IMG/VR virus record: IMGVR_UViG_3300048442_000818
Location: 1-64,000 of that record
Length of the DNA stretch: 64,000 bases
DNA from: a virus
Reading direction: 5' to 3' (one strand)
Positions 1 through 7,592 of the stretch are shown here, piece by piece; positions within the stretch are counted from its first letter, which is position 1; each line of letters begins with the position of its first letter. The translations under genes were made by a program, and so were the position numbers. The notes below the pieces were generated by a model. It searched no databases. It saw only the letters and a program-made list of their open reading frames with translations, and was not told the DNA's origin.

Positions 1-716
1 ACTCTGCCAGTAAATCCGTACAGGCTGCGGCTTATAAGCTCATCCTGGACCGTATGGTAGGTCAGCATAAGCTTCATCCTAACGTAGTGATCACAGCGGC
101 TGGTAACCTGTCTACTGACCGGGCTATTACTAATCCCATCAGTACAGCCATGCAGTCACGGGTTATTCACCTGGAAATGCAGATTAGTTTTGAAGAGTGG
201 CTTTATGATGTAGCTCTTAAGCAGAATTACGATAGTCGTATTATTGCTTACTTGAACCAATACAATTCAAAACTGATGGACTTCCGCCCTGACCATCAAG
301 AGAAAACTTTCTGCTGTCCCCGTACTTGGGAGTTTGCTAATAAACTGATCCAAGGAAAAGAACTTACTGATGAATTTGCTGTACTACTTGCTGGTACACT
401 TACCAGTGGTGTAGCAGTAGAGTTTGTTCAGTTTAGTCGTGTCTTCAAAAATATGATCTCTGTAGATCAAATCTGCAAAGATCCTGAGACATGTAATTTG
501 CCTACCGATACTTCTACTAAGTGGGCGGTTATTTCTCATATGATGGAAAAAGTAGATCATAAAAACTTTGAGTTTTTGTGTACCTACGCAAACCGTTTCA
601 CAGTGGACTTTCGTATTCTGTTCTATCGTTCAGTGTTGATTCGTCAACCTGATCTGCGGTCTCATCCTGCATTCACCCGAGCAATGTCTGAGTTGTCTCG
701 TTATCTTCATGGATAA
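1..716 (+). CDS. AAA+ ATPase, MoxR-like (5' end outside window)
   Basis: The reading frame is open from base 3, so the gene begins before the window and the Walker A and B motifs are not visible. What remains is the sensor-1 type strand (ITAAGN), a run with conserved arginine before the lid, and the C-terminal helical region. This fits a MoxR/RavA-like AAA+ ATPase. The metallopeptidase/VWA gene at 1154-2314 is the usual partner of such ATPases, and N4-like phages carry this pair in the middle region. Such pairs act as protein-remodelling chaperones; the phage target is unknown. The downstream gene starts three bases after the stop, which indicates one operon. Confidence 0.7.
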   Translation, partial: SASKSVQAAAYKLILDRMVGQHKLHPNVVITAAGNLSTDRAITNPISTAMQSRVIHLEMQISFEEWLYDVALKQNYDSRIIAYLNQYNSKLMDFRPDHQEKTFCCPRTWEFANKLIQGKELTDEFAVLLAGTLTSGVAVEFVQFSRVFKNMISVDQICKDPETCNLPTDTSTKWAVISHMMEKVDHKNFEFLCTYANRFTVDFRILFYRSVLIRQPDLRSHPAFTRAMSELSRYLHG

Positions 717-719
717 CCT

Positions 720-968
720 ATGCTGGTATCTCGGTATAATCTGAAAGATAAAAACCCTACGCTACTGGCTAATGTGCCAGGGCGTAGGAAATGGTTAGTT
801 AGCTTATATGTATCAGATGGTACAGAACAAATCACAAAAACTGTTCGTAATAAGCAACCCGCTACTCTCCCTGAATTTCTTGATCAAACATTAAAAGAGT
901 TACATGAGATGTACGATGAACTTGATCAGGTAATTGATGGGGGCTTTACCATTCGATTGTTGAGGTAA
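720..968 (+). CDS. hypothetical protein, 82 aa
   Basis: Small protein that I do not recognise. It starts three bases after the ATPase stop and ends three bases before the next start, so it is translationally linked to the ATPase/VWA operon. The C-terminal half has an amphipathic helix rich in Leu, Asp and Glu (LDQTLKELHEMYDELDQVI), which suggests a helical protein that binds a partner, perhaps the ATPase complex. The role is inferred from position only. Confidence 0.65.
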   Translation: MLVSRYNLKDKNPTLLANVPGRRKWLVSLYVSDGTEQITKTVRNKQPATLPEFLDQTLKELHEMYDELDQVIDGGFTIRLLR

Positions 969-971
969 GTA

Positions 972-1151
972 ATGGACTTCATTAACAAAAAAGATGTTAT
1001 TGATCGGCCTTATATTGCTGGCTTTAAGGACCAGAAAGTTGCTCTTTATGCTCGCAGTCTAGCTGCTGCCAAGCAAACAGCAGTAGAACATTTCCGACCG
1101 AAAAAACGTGATAAAGGTCTTCTTTGGGTAGAACTTGTTGACAGGAAATAA
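972..1151 (+). CDS. hypothetical protein, 59 aa
   Basis: Read directly from the sequence: ATG at 972, TAA at 1149-1151, 59 residues starting MDFINKKDVIDRPYIAGF and ending LLWVELVDRK. It fills the otherwise empty gap between the 82-aa protein and the VWA protein with three- and two-base spacings, which supports it as a real gene. It is basic in the second half (FRPKKRDKG). Function unknown. Confidence 0.6.
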   Translation: MDFINKKDVIDRPYIAGFKDQKVALYARSLAAAKQTAVEHFRPKKRDKGLLWVELVDRK

Positions 1152-1153
1152 TT

Positions 1154-2314
1154 ATGGATCTGCAACCTGCTGATGAAGATACACTCGATCTTAATCAACT
1201 CTCAAGAGAACTCGATAAAGCAAAATCCTCAGTGTTTCTTGGAAAGAATGCTGCTTTCCTTGGCTCACTAATGTGTACTTTGAATTTTGTTTGGACTCGT
1301 GGAATTCCATCAGCAGGTACAGATGCTGTTACGCTTTGGTGGAACCCAGATTGGTTTATGACACTGGATCCTAAAGTACGTGAAACTGTTCTTCTTCATG
1401 AACTGTGGCACGCTGCCAGACTTCACATGATTCGTGAAGGTAGCCGTAACCATGAAATCTGGAATTATGCCTGCGATATCCGAATCAATAATGACCTTGA
1501 AAACGAAGGTTATTCTTTCCTTGGGGTCGAAGACTGTTGGAAAGATCATTCAGTAGACCATAATGGCACTGCGGCTGAAGAGGATATTTATGATCTCCTC
1601 ATGCAGCACCAAAATCCGCCACCACCAAGTGGTAGTTGGGGTGATGGCAAATCAGACATGATTCCGATGTCTGAGTCCCAAAAACAGACGGCTGTTAATA
1701 ACGTCGTTCAGGCTGTACAACAGGCCAAAGTAGCTGGTCAAGCTGGTAATCTACCGGGTGGTATTGAAGAAACTCTGAAAAAGTTCCTTGAACCAGTGAT
1801 CCCATGGCAGAGTGTATTGATGCAATTCTTTACTGATTTGCTCAATGAAGATTTCACTTGGAAACGCCCAAACCGTCGTCACCAAAATATTTACCTCCCG
1901 TCACGCTATACCGATGATGGTCGATTAGAACATCTCATGTATTTCTTGGATGTGTCAGGCTCCATTAGGGAATCTGATCTACTTCGCTTTAATAGTGAAG
2001 TGAAATATATCCAAGAAACTCTCAAACCCCAAAAACTAACTCTTGTTCAGTTTGATACTAAAATCACTGATGTGAAAGAGTTTAAAGAAGATGATCCCTT
2101 TGATGAAATTAAAATCAAAGGTCGGGGTGGTACTTCATTTGTACCTGTTAAGCAATACATCGAAAAACATAAACCCACAGCAGCAATTATCTTTTCTGAT
2201 ATGTACTGTGCTCCTATGGAACCATTACAAGAAGAGATACCGATTATTTGGGTAGCTATTGATAATCGTGGTGCTACTGTTCCTTTCGGCAAGTTGATTC
2301 ATATCAGCGATTAG
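1154..2314 (+). CDS. VWA-like metallopeptidase-fold protein (DUF2201 type)
   Basis: 386 residues in two parts. The N-terminal part has a zinc-peptidase motif HELWH (His82, Glu83, His86), followed about 22 residues later by ACDIRINNDL (Asp108), as in the DUF2201 metallopeptidase-like domain. The C-terminal part is a von Willebrand A-like fold with a DVSGS metal-site motif near residue 264 and a conserved GGTSF loop near residue 325. The middle (about 130-180) is Pro/Gly/Ser rich. Proteins of this type are encoded next to MoxR ATPases, as here, and are thought to present substrates to the ATPase. Whether peptidase activity is retained cannot be seen from sequence alone. Confidence 0.82.
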   Translation: MDLQPADEDTLDLNQLSRELDKAKSSVFLGKNAAFLGSLMCTLNFVWTRGIPSAGTDAVTLWWNPDWFMTLDPKVRETVLLHELWHAARLHMIREGSRNHEIWNYACDIRINNDLENEGYSFLGVEDCWKDHSVDHNGTAAEEDIYDLLMQHQNPPPPSGSWGDGKSDMIPMSESQKQTAVNNVVQAVQQAKVAGQAGNLPGGIEETLKKFLEPVIPWQSVLMQFFTDLLNEDFTWKRPNRRHQNIYLPSRYTDDGRLEHLMYFLDVSGSIRESDLLRFNSEVKYIQETLKPQKLTLVQFDTKITDVKEFKEDDPFDEIKIKGRGGTSFVPVKQYIEKHKPTAAIIFSDMYCAPMEPLQEEIPIIWVAIDNRGATVPFGKLIHISD

Positions 2315-2322
2315 GTGATAAC

Positions 2323-2814
2323 ATGGTTGTTAACTCAACAGATCTTCTTGAAGCTAAACCGATTAAAGGTATGTTTCATCGTAAAATAAAAGAACATGGT
2401 GTTAGTCATGGTCTCGGTGAAGCTGGTTATGATATCCGCATTAAACAAGATGTAACCTTTAAAAGAGGTTTTTCTGAACTAGTAACTTTAGTTGATGGTG
2501 AAAGATTTCCTGGTTGGTTTGTTATTGCTTCTGCTATTGAAGAATTTCAAATGCCCACCAACCTCATGGGTATTGTCCATGATAAGTCTACCTGGGCACG
2601 CCAGGGACTTTCTGTATTCAACACAGTGATTGAGCCAGGATGGAATGGATTCCTCACCCTTGAGCTTGTATATCACGGCCACCAAGATCTGGTGATCCCT
2701 GCTGGTTCAGGTATTGCTCAAGTCATCTTCCATGAGTTAGCATTGGAAACTCAGTACACAGGTCGTTATCAGAACCAAGGGGATAAACCTATCCCGGCCA
2801 AACGTGCTGAATAA
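2323..2814 (+). CDS. dcd: dCTP deaminase / dUTPase-fold protein
   Basis: 163 residues of the dCTP deaminase family (trimeric dUTPase fold). The active-site block KSTWARQGL (residues 88-96) corresponds to RSSxARxGL in E. coli Dcd, with the first Arg replaced by Lys. EPGWNGFLTLEL (104-115) holds the Glu114 that matches the catalytic Glu138 of E. coli. The reaction would be dCTP to dUTP plus ammonia; a bifunctional deaminase/dUTPase or plain dUTPase activity cannot be excluded. It would feed dUMP to the ThyX encoded 3.3 kb downstream. The start is preceded by AGGTGA. Confidence 0.85.
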   Translation: MVVNSTDLLEAKPIKGMFHRKIKEHGVSHGLGEAGYDIRIKQDVTFKRGFSELVTLVDGERFPGWFVIASAIEEFQMPTNLMGIVHDKSTWARQGLSVFNTVIEPGWNGFLTLELVYHGHQDLVIPAGSGIAQVIFHELALETQYTGRYQNQGDKPIPAKRAE

Positions 2815-2821
2815 AGTTTAT

Positions 2822-2872
2822 CCGCAAAGGTAGGGATCCAACCCTTCCCCCAACCTATCTTTGCGGTTTTTT
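2822..2872 (+). terminator. rho-independent terminator after dCTP deaminase gene
   Basis: Inverted repeat of 13 bp with one G-T pair (2822-2834 with 2854-2866), then six T at 2867-2872. It ends four bases before tRNA-Pro. Confidence 0.85.
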
Positions 2873-2875
2873 ATT

Positions 2876-2953
2876 TCCGAGTTTAGCTCAGTTTGGTAGA
2901 GCACTTGCTTTGGGAGCAAGGGGTCGAAGGTTCAAGTCCTTCAACTCGGACCA
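2876..2953 (+). tRNA. tRNA-Pro (TGG)
   Basis: Full cloverleaf: acceptor TCCGAGT pairs with ACTCGGA, anticodon loop TTTGGGA gives TGG, T loop TTCAAGT. CCA is encoded. First of five tRNAs in a cluster. Confidence 0.95.
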
Positions 2954-2958
2954 ATTAT

Positions 2959-3033
2959 TGGCATGTAGCTCAGAGGTAGAGCAGGTGGCTGTTAACCACC
3001 CGGTCGTAGGTTCGATCCCTACCGTGCCAGCCA
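2959..3033 (+). tRNA. tRNA-Asn (GTT)
   Basis: Acceptor TGGCATG pairs with CGTGCCA, anticodon stem GGTGG/CCACC with loop CTGTTAA gives GTT. The discriminator is G and CCA is encoded. Confidence 0.95.
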
Positions 3034-3039
3034 GTTAAT

Positions 3040-3124
3040 GCGACTGTGGCGGAATTGGTAGACGCACTAGATTTAGGTTCTAGCGCCCTATGGCGTGGGA
3101 GTTCAAGTCTCCCCAGTCGTACCA
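3040..3124 (+). tRNA. tRNA-Leu (TAG)
   Basis: Acceptor GCGACTG pairs with CAGTCGT. Anticodon stem CTAGA/TCTAG with loop TTTAGGT gives TAG. A long variable arm (class II tRNA) supports leucine. CCA is encoded. Confidence 0.95.
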
Positions 3125-3129
3125 TTTAT

Positions 3130-3206
3130 GTTCCTGTAACTCAGTGGATTAGAGTAGTAGCCTTCTAAGCTATTTGTCGTAGGTTCAAATCCTACCAGGA
3201 ACGCCA
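3130..3206 (+). tRNA. tRNA-Arg (TCT)
   Basis: Acceptor GTTCCTG pairs with CAGGAAC. Anticodon loop CTTCTAA gives TCT, which reads AGA/AGG codons. CCA is encoded. The anticodon stem contains one G-T pair. Confidence 0.92.
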
Positions 3207-3208
3207 CT

Positions 3209-3282
3209 TTCTCCAGAACAGTATTACAAATGTTTTAATACTATTCAGTATCATAAAATATATTGAATGCTGTTCTGGAGAA
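3209..3282 (+). repeat. inverted repeat / possible three-way junction inside the tRNA cluster
   Basis: A 13-bp perfect inverted repeat (3209-3221 with 3270-3282) encloses two smaller hairpins: TATTA/TAATA (3222-3240) and ATTCA/TGAAT (3243-3268). It fills the whole gap between tRNA-Arg and the second tRNA-Leu. It is not itself a tRNA: the base stem is too long and there is no T loop. Confidence 0.7.
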
Positions 3283-3290
3283 CTTATTCA

Positions 3291-3377
3291 GCGAGTATGG
3301 TGAAATTGGTAGACACAAGAGACTTAAAATCTCTCGGCCTTATGGCTGTGCCGGTTCGAGTCCGGCTACTCGCACCA
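3291..3377 (+). tRNA. tRNA-Leu (TAA)
   Basis: Acceptor GCGAGTA pairs with TACTCGC. Anticodon stem AGAGA/TCTCT with loop CTTAAAA gives TAA. Class II variable arm. CCA is encoded. Confidence 0.95.
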
Positions 3378-3416
3378 ATCTCTGTAGTTATCTTTTAAAA
3401 CAATCCTGAGGTGCAA

Positions 3417-5408
3417 ATGAATAATTTCAAACCTTTTGCAGAAGCCCTGTGTCTGCATTTTGATAGCATGTCTGAAAATGAGTTGTACTGTGTAGATATT
3501 CCAGGACAAACCATTTGGGAAATGTATCTTGAAGCATTCCCTGAAGGCACTAATCCCATTTATCGCGTTCGTACTGAACATGATGGATCATATGATCGAT
3601 CTGTAATTCGTAAGATTGGTAATCTCGTTGTTATTAATGAAGATGGTAGTTTTACTACTATCTGGGATATCCCCAATCTCTCTTACCCTTATAAAGAAGT
3701 TTGTGCAACTCTTGCTTTTATTATTAAGAGTGCAGCAATCAATAATGTGTTTCGTATTAAAGAGCGTATGTTGGGTTATACCCAAACTACTGAAAAATTG
3801 GAAGATGGTTCCAACCATATCTGGCACCACTTTCATACAAAAATTGCCAATAAACACTATGCTCAATCCCCTGCTGAAGCTCAAGGCAGTTTGCAAACAA
3901 CCGCTTCAGTATTGGAGCGTGGTCTGCATGAAATTAGCATTCCTGCTCTCGATACTATTCTTGATCTTATCGAAAGAGGATCATTATACCGTGGTGATGA
4001 GTTCAAAAATCAAATTGTTAATTTCCGTTCTTTGAAAAAACAATTTGATTACTGTAGTACAACTCAGGCTATTAGTATTATTGTTTGGAAAAACGTGCAT
4101 AATCCTGTTGCTCGTTTTCGTAACACAGTGATTGGTACTCTTGCGGTTGATTTGTCTAATCAAATTGATCTTGAACAAGCTGTACGTTCTTTTGAACAAA
4201 AAGTAGCACCCACTAATTACAAACGTCCAACCGCATTGATCACACAAGGTATGATCGATAATGCTGTTAAGAAGATCGAGGAACTTGATCTTGAAAGTTC
4301 ATTGCAGCGTCGTCTTGCTAAACTGTCTGATGTATCAGTAAATGATGTACTTTGGGTTGGTAACAACGCTAAAGACAAAATGAAAGACGATGGTTTAACT
4401 GAACTGCTACAAAGTGAGGTTAAAAGTAACGTCACTAAACAGGTTAATGAAAATATTTCCATTGAAGATTTTGTTAAGCATGTACTGCCTGTAACACAGT
4501 CAATGGAAGTGTTGATGAAGAATCGTCTTCAGAGCAACCTGATGACCCTCACAGCACCTGCTAATGAAGACGCACGTAACATCTTCAAATGGTCTAACCC
4601 CTTTGCATGGTCCTACAACGGCAACATCACCGATGCCATTAAGGAGAAGGTGAAATTAGCCGGTGGTAATGTCAAAGCTGACATTCGGGTATCTTTGGCT
4701 TGGTTCAATTACGATGACCTTGATATCCACTGTCATGGTCCCATGGGTCATGTTTACTTTGGATCCCGTAAAGGAATCCTTGATGTAGACATGAATGCTG
4801 GTGGTCGTGAAAGTCGTGAACCAGTAGAAAATCTTGCTTTTGATAATCCTCAAGATGGTCACTACAAAATTGAGGTGAATCAATATTCTCAACGTGAAGT
4901 ATGTGATATCGGCTTCACAATACAGTTTGTTTCTGACGGTATAAATGAACAGTATCATTACGATGGTATCGTCAAAAATAGAGTGAGTGTGCTGGAATTT
5001 TTTGTCAAGAACGGCAAAATTGTAGATCATAAAGTTTTGGATAAAAATCTCAAAACTGAAGGTACTCCTGAAAATATCTGGGGTATTCAGACAGAAACAT
5101 TTGTTCCTGTTAGTACTCTCATGCTATCTCCAAATTATTGGAATGGTGAGACTGTTGGTAACAAACATTGGTTCTTCCTTTTGGAAGGTTGTAAAACCAG
5201 TGAACCAGTACGTGGGATTTACAATGAGTTTTTGCATTCAGAACTGGATGAATACCGTAAAGTATTCGAGGTACTGGGTAATAAAACTAAATGTGAACCT
5301 GTGGATGAGCAAATGTCCGGTCTTGGATTCAGTTCCACTAAACGCGAAGAAGTAACTGTTCGTGTTAAAGGAACAAAACTCAATAAAACTTATCTCGTGA
5401 AATTCTAA
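3417..5408 (+). CDS. 663-aa protein with YfaP-like (DUF2135-like) beta domain
   Basis: I chose the ATG at 3417 because TGAGG lies just upstream; an in-frame GTG at 3411 is the alternative. The N-terminal 370 residues are mostly helical and unrecognised. Near residues 420-500 there is a compact beta domain with the signature DLDIHCHGPMGHVYFG, then GILDVDMNAGG and EPVENLAF, the pattern of YfaP/DUF2135 domains (DLDLHV..P.G, LD.D.N.G, PENI). The last 130 residues are unassigned. No signal peptide is seen, so it probably acts in the cytoplasm. Its position near the ATPase/VWA operon suggests, but does not prove, a related function. Confidence 0.75.
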   Translation: MNNFKPFAEALCLHFDSMSENELYCVDIPGQTIWEMYLEAFPEGTNPIYRVRTEHDGSYDRSVIRKIGNLVVINEDGSFTTIWDIPNLSYPYKEVCATLAFIIKSAAINNVFRIKERMLGYTQTTEKLEDGSNHIWHHFHTKIANKHYAQSPAEAQGSLQTTASVLERGLHEISIPALDTILDLIERGSLYRGDEFKNQIVNFRSLKKQFDYCSTTQAISIIVWKNVHNPVARFRNTVIGTLAVDLSNQIDLEQAVRSFEQKVAPTNYKRPTALITQGMIDNAVKKIEELDLESSLQRRLAKLSDVSVNDVLWVGNNAKDKMKDDGLTELLQSEVKSNVTKQVNENISIEDFVKHVLPVTQSMEVLMKNRLQSNLMTLTAPANEDARNIFKWSNPFAWSYNGNITDAIKEKVKLAGGNVKADIRVSLAWFNYDDLDIHCHGPMGHVYFGSRKGILDVDMNAGGRESREPVENLAFDNPQDGHYKIEVNQYSQREVCDIGFTIQFVSDGINEQYHYDGIVKNRVSVLEFFVKNGKIVDHKVLDKNLKTEGTPENIWGIQTETFVPVSTLMLSPNYWNGETVGNKHWFFLLEGCKTSEPVRGIYNEFLHSELDEYRKVFEVLGNKTKCEPVDEQMSGLGFSSTKREEVTVRVKGTKLNKTYLVKF

Positions 5409-5420
5409 GGAGAAATATTC

Positions 5421-5828
5421 ATGGAAAAGCTATTTGAAAAAGCAAGCCGTGCTGCCTATCGTTTTCCTTCTGTAAAAGGTGAACTTACTGTTGAACAGCT
5501 CTGGCATATGCCTTTGCAATCAAACAGTAAATTCGATCTGGATAACGTAGCTCGTGCAGTGAATCAAGAACTCAAATCTGTAACTGAAGATAGCTTTGTT
5601 GAAACTCGTAGTAATCCCCGTAAGGGTTCACTGGAAAATAAGCTTGCTATTGTTAAGTATATTATCCAAGTGAAAATCGAAGAGAACAAAGCAAAGCGCG
5701 AAGCATCTCAACGTCAAGAAGAAATCCGTAAACTGGAAGATATTCTTGAACGTAAACGTCATCAAGAACTTGAAGGCAAAGAAGCTTCTGAGATTGAAAA
5801 ACGACTGGAAGAACTACGTAAAGGTTAA
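5421..5828 (+). CDS. conserved phage coiled-coil protein, 135 aa
   Basis: The N-terminus (MEKLFEKASRAAYRFPSVKG, then LTVEQLWHMPL) matches a small protein that I have seen in many tailed phages, of unknown function. Residues about 75-135 are highly charged and helical (Lys/Glu/Arg repeats), which predicts a long coiled coil. It follows the YfaP-like gene by 12 bp with the strong site AAGGAG. A terminator follows directly. Confidence 0.75.
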   Translation: MEKLFEKASRAAYRFPSVKGELTVEQLWHMPLQSNSKFDLDNVARAVNQELKSVTEDSFVETRSNPRKGSLENKLAIVKYIIQVKIEENKAKREASQRQEEIRKLEDILERKRHQELEGKEASEIEKRLEELRKG

Positions 5829-5853
5829 TCCTAGACGTAAGTGAACAGTACAC

Positions 5854-5888
5854 AGAAAAGCCAGAGATTTTCTCTGGCTTTTCTTTTT
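5854..5888 (+). terminator. rho-independent terminator
   Basis: 14-bp perfect stem (5854-5867 with 5871-5884) with a TTT loop, followed by TTTT. It closes the 3.4-5.8 kb unit. Confidence 0.85.
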
Positions 5889-5898
5889 AGAGATAACC

Positions 5899-6090
5899 AT
5901 GAGTACATTAATTGGATTTTTCATCCTATTAGTATTAGTGATCTTATATCAAAGACACATAACAGCTATAGCATGTGCTTTGTTAGGATTACTTTTCATT
6001 AACTTTTTGGGTGGAATCATTATAGGTTTCATAGTCTTCTGGTTAATGAAAGATAGTTCTGATCCAGAAGATGAAAACTTCAAACCCTGA
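5899..6090 (+). CDS. small membrane protein, 63 aa
   Basis: Two hydrophobic stretches (about residues 3-18 and 22-50, the second with GGIIIGFIVFWL) end in an acidic tail (DSSDPEDENF). It is likely an inner-membrane protein with one or two spans. It sits just after a terminator and 14 bp before thyX. Function unknown. Confidence 0.6.
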   Translation: MSTLIGFFILLVLVILYQRHITAIACALLGLLFINFLGGIIIGFIVFWLMKDSSDPEDENFKP

Positions 6091-6104
6091 ACCAAGGAAA
6101 AAAC

Positions 6105-7010
6105 ATGTTCCCTGCAACAGCTAAAATTATTGCTCACAGCATGAGTCCTGCTGAAATTCAACTAATTACTTTTCAACTGCGTTACTGGCGCCCAGTCCAC
6201 GCTGAATTGATGACACACCGTGTATTCAGCCGTAATGCTGGTAGTAGTCGTGCAAGGCCCAGTGCCAAGATCATTGAGCAAGTCCGACATGAACCATGGG
6301 GACCACTGCATTGGGGTAAGAATCAGCCCGGTATGCAAGCTAATACAGAGCTTACTGACTTTGAATTAACTCAAGCCCAAGAACAATGGTTCATGGCAGC
6401 GAATGACGCAGCCGATCACGCCAGTTCTTTGCTTAAACTTGGTGCGCACAAACAGGTAGTTAATCGTTTGTTGGAACCTTTCACCTACATTGATGTATTA
6501 GTGACAGCCACTGATTATAACAATTGGTATGCACTACGTGACCATCCGGATGCATACCCTGAAATCAGACAACTAGCTGTTGCTATGAAATCTGCTGTAG
6601 AGAGTAGTACCCCAAAGATCTTGGAACACGGTGAATGGCACTTGCCCTACATCACTGAGCATGATTGGGAATTAGCTCATGCTGAGCTTAAGAAGAATCG
6701 TATTGTTCGTAGTGAACCTACTAGCTACGAAAAAATGCAATTGCTTCGTAAAGTGAGTGCTGCCCGTTGTGCCCGTATTTCCTACAAAGCTTTTGATAAT
6801 TCCAGTAGCTTTGAAAAAGACCTGGAATTGTTCAATAAACTTCTTGTAGAAGAACCACTTCATGCATCTCCGGCTGAACATCAAGCTACTCCTGATTTCT
6901 ATGAACACACAAAGGATGGTCCACAATGGTCAAGCGAAGAACTCCATGGAAACTTCCGAGGGTGGATCCAGTTTCGCAAGATGCTGCCAAACGAGTCAGT
7001 TCAGTGGTAG
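6105..7010 (+). CDS. thyX: flavin-dependent thymidylate synthase (ThyX)
   Basis: 301 residues, a usual length for phage ThyX. The signature THRVFSRNAGSSRA (residues 37-50) corresponds to RHRx7S, with Thr in place of the first Arg and Ser47 in the expected place. SYKAFDN near residue 225 and SPAEHQAT near residue 255 match conserved blocks in phage ThyX proteins. The enzyme makes dTMP from dUMP with methylene-tetrahydrofolate, FAD and NADPH. It complements the dCTP deaminase at 2323-2814, giving a dCTP to dUMP to dTMP route. Confidence 0.92.
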   Translation: MFPATAKIIAHSMSPAEIQLITFQLRYWRPVHAELMTHRVFSRNAGSSRARPSAKIIEQVRHEPWGPLHWGKNQPGMQANTELTDFELTQAQEQWFMAANDAADHASSLLKLGAHKQVVNRLLEPFTYIDVLVTATDYNNWYALRDHPDAYPEIRQLAVAMKSAVESSTPKILEHGEWHLPYITEHDWELAHAELKKNRIVRSEPTSYEKMQLLRKVSAARCARISYKAFDNSSSFEKDLELFNKLLVEEPLHASPAEHQATPDFYEHTKDGPQWSSEELHGNFRGWIQFRKMLPNESVQW

Positions 7011-7330
7011 AAGAAACATATTATGAAACAGTTTCAGAATATATAAATGAAGAGGCTGAAAGAAAAAATATCTACAATAAGAAGGTTAATCAAGCTACTC
7101 AATTTGCTAATGAACCTGACAGCCAATCTTATAATGATTGGGTTGCATTATTTTTTATGGGACTTACTTTAGCTGGTCTTGAGTTATTACCTATAGAAAC
7201 AGGAATTACACCTAGACCTTATTGGGTACGCGCTCCTTTACCTCCTCTCAGTGATCCAGATGCTTGGACAGTCAGTTGGATTATTGAGGTTGATGCTTTC
7301 CATGATGGAGTAAAGTCTAATGACTCTTAA
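7004..7330 (+). CDS. hypothetical protein, about 108 aa (GTG start)
   Basis: The start is uncertain. An ATG at 6926 would overlap thyX by 85 bases and encode only a shadow of the ThyX C-terminus. The GTG at 7004, overlapping the thyX stop, gives a more plausible coupled start. The protein has a hydrophobic segment (WVALFFMGLTLAGLELL) and a Pro-rich middle. It overlaps the next gene by 11 bases. No family recognised. Confidence 0.5.
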   Translation: MVEETYYETVSEYINEEAERKNIYNKKVNQATQFANEPDSQSYNDWVALFFMGLTLAGLELLPIETGITPRPYWVRAPLPPLSDPDAWTVSWIIEVDAFHDGVKSNDS

Positions 7331-7583
7331 TGAGTATTTAGCTTCAAAGAGAATTCTCACTGATCACATTAATGATAAAAACATGTCTTCCTGTTTTGGT
7401 GATAGTTGGACTGTAGAAGATCTATCTCAGCTAACTTTATTAGCTGCTATGAATGGATTAGTGCTAATAGACACTGAGAAAGCTTTTGAAATGGAACAAG
7501 AACCTTTGTTATGTGGGTTGATTAGAATCCCCACATATGGCTTTCATTACGTATATCCGGCAGACCAAATAAACAATTCTTAG
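7320..7583 (+). CDS. hypothetical protein, 87 aa
   Basis: Begins inside the end of the previous gene (TAATGACT) and ends 9 bases before the rIIA-like gene, so it is part of the thyX-rII operon. The sequence is acidic with a Leu-rich helix (TVEDLSQLTLLAAMNGL). No recognised domain. Confidence 0.6.
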   Translation: MTLNEYLASKRILTDHINDKNMSSCFGDSWTVEDLSQLTLLAAMNGLVLIDTEKAFEMEQEPLLCGLIRIPTYGFHYVYPADQINNS

Positions 7584-7592
7584 GAGAAACCG

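Noticed and set aside
3209-3282. Sixth tRNA or pseudo-tRNA
   Set aside because: The base stem has 13 bp, there is no T arm or anticodon stem, and no CCA follows.
6926-7003. Upstream ATG for the gene after thyX
   Set aside because: The extra 26 residues only mirror the ThyX C-terminus in another frame; the GTG at 7004 is more plausible.
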